Assembly: GCA_021907015.1 (NCBI GenBank)
Contig: CP091064.1
Location: 2,480,001 to 2,544,000, forward strand
Origin: Pectobacterium sp. PL152
GTDB taxonomy: Bacteria; Pseudomonadota; Gammaproteobacteria; Enterobacterales; Enterobacteriaceae
Direction of reading: 5' to 3'
DNA: 64,000 nt
The position numbers were made by a program, and so were the translations under genes. The number at the start of each line of letters is the position of its first letter. The first letter of the stretch is position 1. Below are positions 59,596 to 64,000 of this stretch, in pieces. A model generated the notes under the pieces. That model saw only the letters and a list, made by a program, of their open reading frames with translations. It searched no databases and was not told the origin of the DNA.

Positions 59596-61287
59596 TTATT
59601 GCGCTTCCGTCACGGTGCCCTGATGCATTTGTTGCCTTATCGGATGGTCGTTGCTATCCACACCTTGTAGCGTGCCAGTTAGCGTCGGCTTCAGTGGTGT
59701 ATCGGCAGCAAGCCGCCCATTCAACTGCAATTGCAGATTCGTGTTGCCTGTCGGTGCGGTTGCAGGTTCTGGCCATCCCCAGCGAGTCAGAATATCCAGT
59801 GGCACGGCGCGCCCCGTCAGCGACAGGGAGACATTGCGTGCCAGTTGCTGGCTGATGGTCGCCTTAGCCTCCAGCATGCCATTTTGCGTAAATGCGCTGA
59901 GTTCGTTAATGGCGATCTGGCTATCGTTGGCTACCAGTGCCAGTGAAGGGCGGCGCACATCGACTTTATTGAACGTCGCGTCGCTGGCATTAAGATTCAA
60001 CGATCCTGTCCAGACTCCCCACTGGTGGTCGCGTGCTAACAGCAAATCACTGCCGTAGCCATCCAGCGCGGTGAGCTGGAACGGGAAATCCGGATTGATA
60101 TCGATCAGCAGGTTGCGATTGGCCGTGAATTTTCTCACATTCACTTCTGCCAGCCATGATGGCAGTGTCGCTTGCCACCGCTGACGCCAGTCGCCGGGGA
60201 GTGTGTACTCCATCCCGGCGACAACAAATTCGTTCAGCTGTAAGCGTCGATTACTACGTTGCCAGTTGCCGTTGGTTCGCAGTAAACCGCCTTCCCAGCG
60301 TGTGGAAAACTGTTTGATGTTAACGCCTGCCGGTGACAAATCCAGATTCACGATAGGGTCGATAAGGTGCATGTTGCCGTTCACAATGTCGGTTGCATTG
60401 AACGACAGCGTTCCGCCTTCGCTCTGCCAGTCATTCTGCTTAAACGTGACATTTTGCAGGGCAACATCCAGGTCGATAAACGCCCATCCCGGCCCTTCAA
60501 TACGGGCATCAATCAGATCAAAGCGGTTAACCGTAACGGAAGGCAGCTCGGTCACGGGCTGCCAGAAGGCTTCCGGCGTTCTCTGTGTTTGCAAACGGAC
60601 ATTGCTGAGTCGCAGGTTACCGATCTGCCAACTTCCGTCTTCTGCGCGGCTGGCGTTGCCCGTTAGCTGCCCTTGAGCAACATCGGCACCGAAATTACTC
60701 AAAATCAGCTGGTTATGGTTGATTTCACCCTGAACCAAGACCTGGCTGGCGGGAATATCGTTAAGTTCAAGTGAACGGGCGCTAAGCTGGAACTGCCCCT
60801 GCTTGCCCAGTAGATAGCCCGCCTCGGGTTGCCACGGCGTCATCCCGCCGTTGATCTGCTGGCCATTCAGGCGCCAATCACCGTCCTTTGCCTGCAGTGC
60901 CATCGTGCGTAGCTGTAGCACATCGGCTTCGATAGGGAGTGTGGCGGCCTGTGAGGAAAGATTTAACGTACCACCTTCCAGTTCCAGGCTGGCGAAATGA
61001 TGTGGTTCGGTAATCTGACGCACGCTAAACCCGGCTGAAACCTGCTTGGCGGTGAGCGTCGGCGGCTGGTTTTTCTGACCAAAACTGACATCGGTGAGTT
61101 GGATATGATCGGCTGTTGACCAGTCATGATTGATTTTGCCCAGTGACAACTGGTAGTCGGTGTTCTGGTTTACCCAATTACTTACCCAGCCTGCCGCCCA
61201 ACTGGTTTGCAGTAATACGTATACGACTACCAGCGCTAAAAAGGCTAGCAGCAGTAGGGTCAGCAATAATTTCCCGATAAATTTCAT
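59596..61287 (-). CDS. yicH: YicH, AsmA-family protein
   Basis: Inner-membrane-anchored AsmA-like protein of 563 residues. A single N-terminal membrane helix (FIGKLLLTLLLLAFLALVVVY without the first residue) precedes a long periplasmic beta-rich region. Close to E. coli YicH throughout, for example VNRFDLIDARIEGPGWAFID and DLLLARDHQWGVWTGSLNL. The family is linked to envelope lipid transport, but YicH's role is undefined. The start at 61287 (MKFIGK) avoids a six-codon extension. It lies downstream of xanP, as in E. coli. Confidence 0.93.
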   Translation of the reverse strand: MKFIGKLLLTLLLLAFLALVVVYVLLQTSWAAGWVSNWVNQNTDYQLSLGKINHDWSTADHIQLTDVSFGQKNQPPTLTAKQVSAGFSVRQITEPHHFASLELEGGTLNLSSQAATLPIEADVLQLRTMALQAKDGDWRLNGQQINGGMTPWQPEAGYLLGKQGQFQLSARSLELNDIPASQVLVQGEINHNQLILSNFGADVAQGQLTGNASRAEDGSWQIGNLRLSNVRLQTQRTPEAFWQPVTELPSVTVNRFDLIDARIEGPGWAFIDLDVALQNVTFKQNDWQSEGGTLSFNATDIVNGNMHLIDPIVNLDLSPAGVNIKQFSTRWEGGLLRTNGNWQRSNRRLQLNEFVVAGMEYTLPGDWRQRWQATLPSWLAEVNVRKFTANRNLLIDINPDFPFQLTALDGYGSDLLLARDHQWGVWTGSLNLNASDATFNKVDVRRPSLALVANDSQIAINELSAFTQNGMLEAKATISQQLARNVSLSLTGRAVPLDILTRWGWPEPATAPTGNTNLQLQLNGRLAADTPLKPTLTGTLQGVDSNDHPIRQQMHQGTVTEAQ

Positions 61288-61375
61288 CGTGTCAGTCCAT
61301 GCCAATCGTCAGGGAGAACTGTTCTTATGCCGCAATTTCCCTGAAGGCTCAATAGGTAATGCTGTTACAGACAGT

Positions 61376-61410
61376 AAAAAGCGAGCGGTGTTGCATCACC
61401 GCTCGCTTTT
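61376..61410 (-). terminator. Terminator after xanP
   Basis: A perfect 14-bp stem (AAAAGCGAGCGGTG/CACCGCTCGCTTTT) with a 6-base loop; on the minus strand it ends in TTTTT. It separates xanP from yicH. Confidence 0.9.
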
Positions 61411-61444
61411 ACATGAACTGAACAGACATTATTGCGGGCTGGCG

Positions 61445-62833
61445 CTATTTTTCTTCGTGTAGGAAAACCAAATTCAGCACGATTGCGGTAATCCCGCCAG
61501 CGGCAATACCGGAAGACAGTAACGTTTTAATCCAATCCGGCGCAAATTGCAGAATCAGCGGCTGCTGCGATACGCCAAGGCCAACGGCCAGCGACAGCGC
61601 AATAATCATGATTGCGCGACGGTTCAACGGCTCACGGGACACAATGCGCACACCGGACGCGGCGATCGTACCAAACATCACGATAGTGGCACCGCCCAGA
61701 ACCGGCTCTGGAATATGCTGTACAAATCCGCTAACGGCAGGGAACAGCCCCAGTGCTATCAGCATCAGTGAAACCACGAAGCCCACATAGCGGCTGGCAA
61801 CACCGGTAAGCTGGATGACGCCGTTATTCTGGCCAAAGCAAGAGTTAGGGAAGGTATTGAATACAGCGGAAAGGCAAGAGTTCAGACCGTTTGCCAGCAC
61901 GCCGCCTTTTAAGCGCTTCATGTACAGTGGGCCTCTGACTGGCTGCTCAGACACGTCGGAGGTCGCGGTGATGTCACCGATGGTTTCTAACGACGTCACC
62001 ATAAAGACCAGCATCAGTGGGATCAGCAGGTTCCAGTCAAAGCCTAAACCGTAATACAGCGGTGTTGGCACCATGATGGCCGTATCGTGTTGCGAGGATG
62101 TGTTTTCCGGCAGCATGCCCATCAGCCAGGCACCCAGATAACCCACCGCCATGGCGATGACCAGCGAGGCGACGCGCAGGTAGGGGTTACGCTGGCGGTT
62201 CAGCAGAATAATAACCAGCAGCACCACACCTGCCAGCAATAAGTTCTTAGGCGCACCGAAGGTGTTATTGCCCATCGCAGCATAGCCGCCGCCGATAGAG
62301 GTCAGGCCGACCTGAATCAGCGACAGACCAATGATCATCACCACAATGCCGGAAACCAGTGGGGTAATGATGCGGCGGGTTAAATGCAGGAAGCGTGAAA
62401 GAATGATTTCGGTGAAGGATGCGACCATCAGCGTACCGAACAGCGCCGCCATCATGGTGGGAACATCTGCACCACCATTCTTCAGTGCCAGTCCACCCAT
62501 AATCAGTGGCGTCACGAAGTTAAAGCTGGTGCCCTGAATAGATAGCAGACCAGAACCGACAGGGCCCCAGGTTTTAATTTGTAGAATAGAGGCCAGACCG
62601 GAAGCGAAAAGCGACATGCTGATGATGCGCTGCGTATCCTGAGCGGGTAAACCTAATGCCTGACAGATCAGTAGCGCGGGGGTAATCACCGCAACAAACA
62701 TGGCCAGCAGGTGCTGGCTGGCGGCGAACAGCGTTTGCGGCAGCGGCGGCCTGTCTTCAAGACGATAGATGAGTTCACTGCGCTGAGGTGCGGTAGCGGC
62801 TTCTGTTTGGGGCGTTTCCGTGGTGGTAGTCAT
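61445..62833 (-). CDS. xanP: Xanthine permease XanP
   Basis: Proton-coupled xanthine transporter of the nucleobase-ascorbate family (NCS2), 462 residues with about 14 membrane segments. Conserved functional stretches are [29 protein letters not shown] (Glu and Asp of helix 8), and the motif [16 protein letters not shown]. Length is within one residue of E. coli XanP. A PurR-type site lies upstream. Confidence 0.96.
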   Translation of the reverse strand: MTTTTETPQTEAATAPQRSELIYRLEDRPPLPQTLFAASQHLLAMFVAVITPALLICQALGLPAQDTQRIISMSLFASGLASILQIKTWGPVGSGLLSIQGTSFNFVTPLIMGGLALKNGGADVPTMMAALFGTLMVASFTEIILSRFLHLTRRIITPLVSGIVVMIIGLSLIQVGLTSIGGGYAAMGNNTFGAPKNLLLAGVVLLVIILLNRQRNPYLRVASLVIAMAVGYLGAWLMGMLPENTSSQHDTAIMVPTPLYYGLGFDWNLLIPLMLVFMVTSLETIGDITATSDVSEQPVRGPLYMKRLKGGVLANGLNSCLSAVFNTFPNSCFGQNNGVIQLTGVASRYVGFVVSLMLIALGLFPAVSGFVQHIPEPVLGGATIVMFGTIAASGVRIVSREPLNRRAIMIIALSLAVGLGVSQQPLILQFAPDWIKTLLSSGIAAGGITAIVLNLVFLHEEK

Positions 62834-62869
62834 GATGTAAGTTGGCGTTCCTGAAACGACAAAGAGCGC

Positions 62870-62907
62870 ATTTTAATGATCTCTTTGTCGAAAGCAAACG
62901 TTTGCCA
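62870..62907 (-). promoter_or_regulatory. Predicted xanP promoter overlapped by PurR box
   Basis: AAGCAAACGTTTGCCA (62892-62907) matches the PurR consensus ANGCAAACGTTTNCNT at 15 of 16 positions. On the minus strand TTGCTT (62892-62897) and TAAAAT (62870-62875) are spaced 16 bp, so PurR would cover the -35. A 10-bp inverted repeat CGACAAAGAG/CTCTTTGTCG (62857-62890) spans the start region. Confidence 0.7.
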
Positions 62908-62999
62908 ACTCATCTTTTCGATATGAATTTTGTCTGATAAGCAAAGCCTTATTATTTAACGGGATACTTTTAGGGAAAATGAAGAATGCGCTGCTGCGA

Positions 63000-64000
63000 T
63001 TAGGCGTTGGTGTAGCGTGCGCGCTCGGGTAGCCAGCGTTCGATTAGCGCAATGGCATGTTCGGGGTAGTGCTCGTGGAGATGGCGCGCAACGCGCTGCA
63101 CCTGCGGAATCAGATCCTGATCGCGCAGGAGGTCGGCTACTTTGAACTCGGCATTACCGGTTTGCCGCGTACCTAATAACTCGCCCGGCCCGCGAATTTC
63201 CAGATCGCGCTGAGCGATCACAAAGCCATCGTTGCTATCGCGTAGAACCTGAAGCCGTTTCTGTGCGGTTTTGCTCATTGGCGTTTTGTAGAGCAGTACA
63301 CAGTGAGACGCTACTGCGCCGCGTCCGACGCGCCCACGCAACTGGTGCAGTTGTGCCAGACCCAAACGTTCCGGGTTCTCGATGATCATCAGGCTGGCAT
63401 TCGGTACATCCACACCCACTTCGATGACGGTGGTCGCCACCAGCAGTTGCAGCTCGCCCTGTTTGAAAGCCTGCATCACCGCCTGCTTTTCCTGCGCTTT
63501 CATGCGGCCGTGAACCAATCCGACCTTGAGATTCGGCAGCGCAGCCTTTAACTCTTCACTGGTGGCCTCTGCCGCCTGCGCTTCCAGTAGATCGGATTCT
63601 TCGATCAGCGTACACACCCAATAGGCCTGCCGACCTTCCTGCTGGCAGGCGCTATTCACGCGCTCGATGATATCGCTGCGGCGTGAATCCGGTATGGCGA
63701 CCGTGGTGACGGGCGTTCTGCCCGGCGGCAGTTCATCAATGACGGACGTATCCAGATCGGCGTAGGCCGTCATCGCCAGCGTGCGGGGAATCGGTGTGGC
63801 GGTCATAATCAATTGATGAGGGTGAAAGCCCTGTTCTTCGCCTTTTTCCCACAGCGCAAGTCGTTGATGCACGCCAAAGCGGTGCTGTTCGTCAATGATA
63901 ACCAGTGCTAGCCCGTTGAATTTCACCTGCTGCTGGAAAATGGCGTGCGTCCCGACCACCATGGAAACCTGGCCGTTAGCGATAGCGTCCTGCTGTGCCT
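63000..64000 (-). CDS. recG: RecG DNA helicase (C-terminal part, runs off the window)
   Basis: Branch-migrating superfamily 2 helicase that reverses stalled forks and processes Holliday junctions. The visible 333 or so residues contain motif II ALVIIDEQHRFG, motif III TATPIPRTLAMT, motif V TTVIEVGVDVPNA and motif VI QLHQLRGRVGRG, ending IERWLPERARYTNA. The N-terminal wedge domain and Walker A lie beyond base 64000. In E. coli gltS lies between recG and xanP; here only 166 bases separate them. Confidence 0.96.
   Translation of the reverse strand, partial: AQQDAIANGQVSMVVGTHAIFQQQVKFNGLALVIIDEQHRFGVHQRLALWEKGEEQGFHPHQLIMTATPIPRTLAMTAYADLDTSVIDELPPGRTPVTTVAIPDSRRSDIIERVNSACQQEGRQAYWVCTLIEESDLLEAQAAEATSEELKAALPNLKVGLVHGRMKAQEKQAVMQAFKQGELQLLVATTVIEVGVDVPNASLMIIENPERLGLAQLHQLRGRVGRGAVASHCVLLYKTPMSKTAQKRLQVLRDSNDGFVIAQRDLEIRGPGELLGTRQTGNAEFKVADLLRDQDLIPQVQRVARHLHEHYPEHAIALIERWLPERARYTNA

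Overview
The window is an oriC-proximal piece of an enterobacterial chromosome, most likely a soft-rot Pectobacterium. The evidence is near-identity of most proteins to Escherichia coli K-12 counterparts as I remember them, a periplasmic pectate exo-lyase (pelX, family PL9) under a KdgR-type operator, and a typical enterobacterial oriC and rRNA operon. No database search was possible; names rest on recognised families and gene order.

Layout: the first bases of pstS with Pho boxes; a disrupted DUF4026-type gene; glmS and glmU (UDP-GlcNAc synthesis); pelX on the opposite strand; the complete nine-gene atp operon; rsmG and mnmG; oriC (about 18189-18456); mioC, asnC and asnA; viaA-ravA; kup; qseBC with divergent ygiW; the rbsDACBKR ribose operon; an rRNA operon (16S, tRNA-Glu, 23S, 5S); mobAB, yihD, srkA-dsbA, polA and the Spot 42 RNA; yihA, yihI, a small membrane ORF, hemN and the small gene yshB; the nitrogen-control set glnG-glnL-glnA; typA; yihX, dtd and fabY; then yicH, xanP and a 3'-partial recG.

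Compared with the E. coli order as I recall it, blocks that are separate there are joined here. The rbs/rrnC side meets the rrnA/mobAB side at a single rRNA operon, and fabY is next to yicH-xanP-recG with gltS missing. qseBC-ygiW sits between kup and rbs, and pelX sits between atpC and glmU. A 103-bp palindromic element with 13-bp terminal inverted repeats lies in the fabY/yicH junction, and two hairpin-array repeats lie before rbsD and before hemN.

The most important caution for a reader: seven genes (DUF4026, mnmG, viaA, ravA, qseC, srkA, dsbA) have broken frames. All 17 inferred indels fall on short homopolymers, and undoing them restores lengths equal or close to those I recall for E. coli. 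This looks like base-calling error, probably pyrosequencing of a draft genome, rather than gene decay. glnL differs: it has an in-frame TAA 14 codons before its normal end, which a homopolymer error does not explain.

Most of the window is conserved core. I did not find a convincing new multi-gene system. The best leads are the hairpin arrays, the palindromic element, the glnL nonsense codon, the DUF4026 gene and several regulatory sites.
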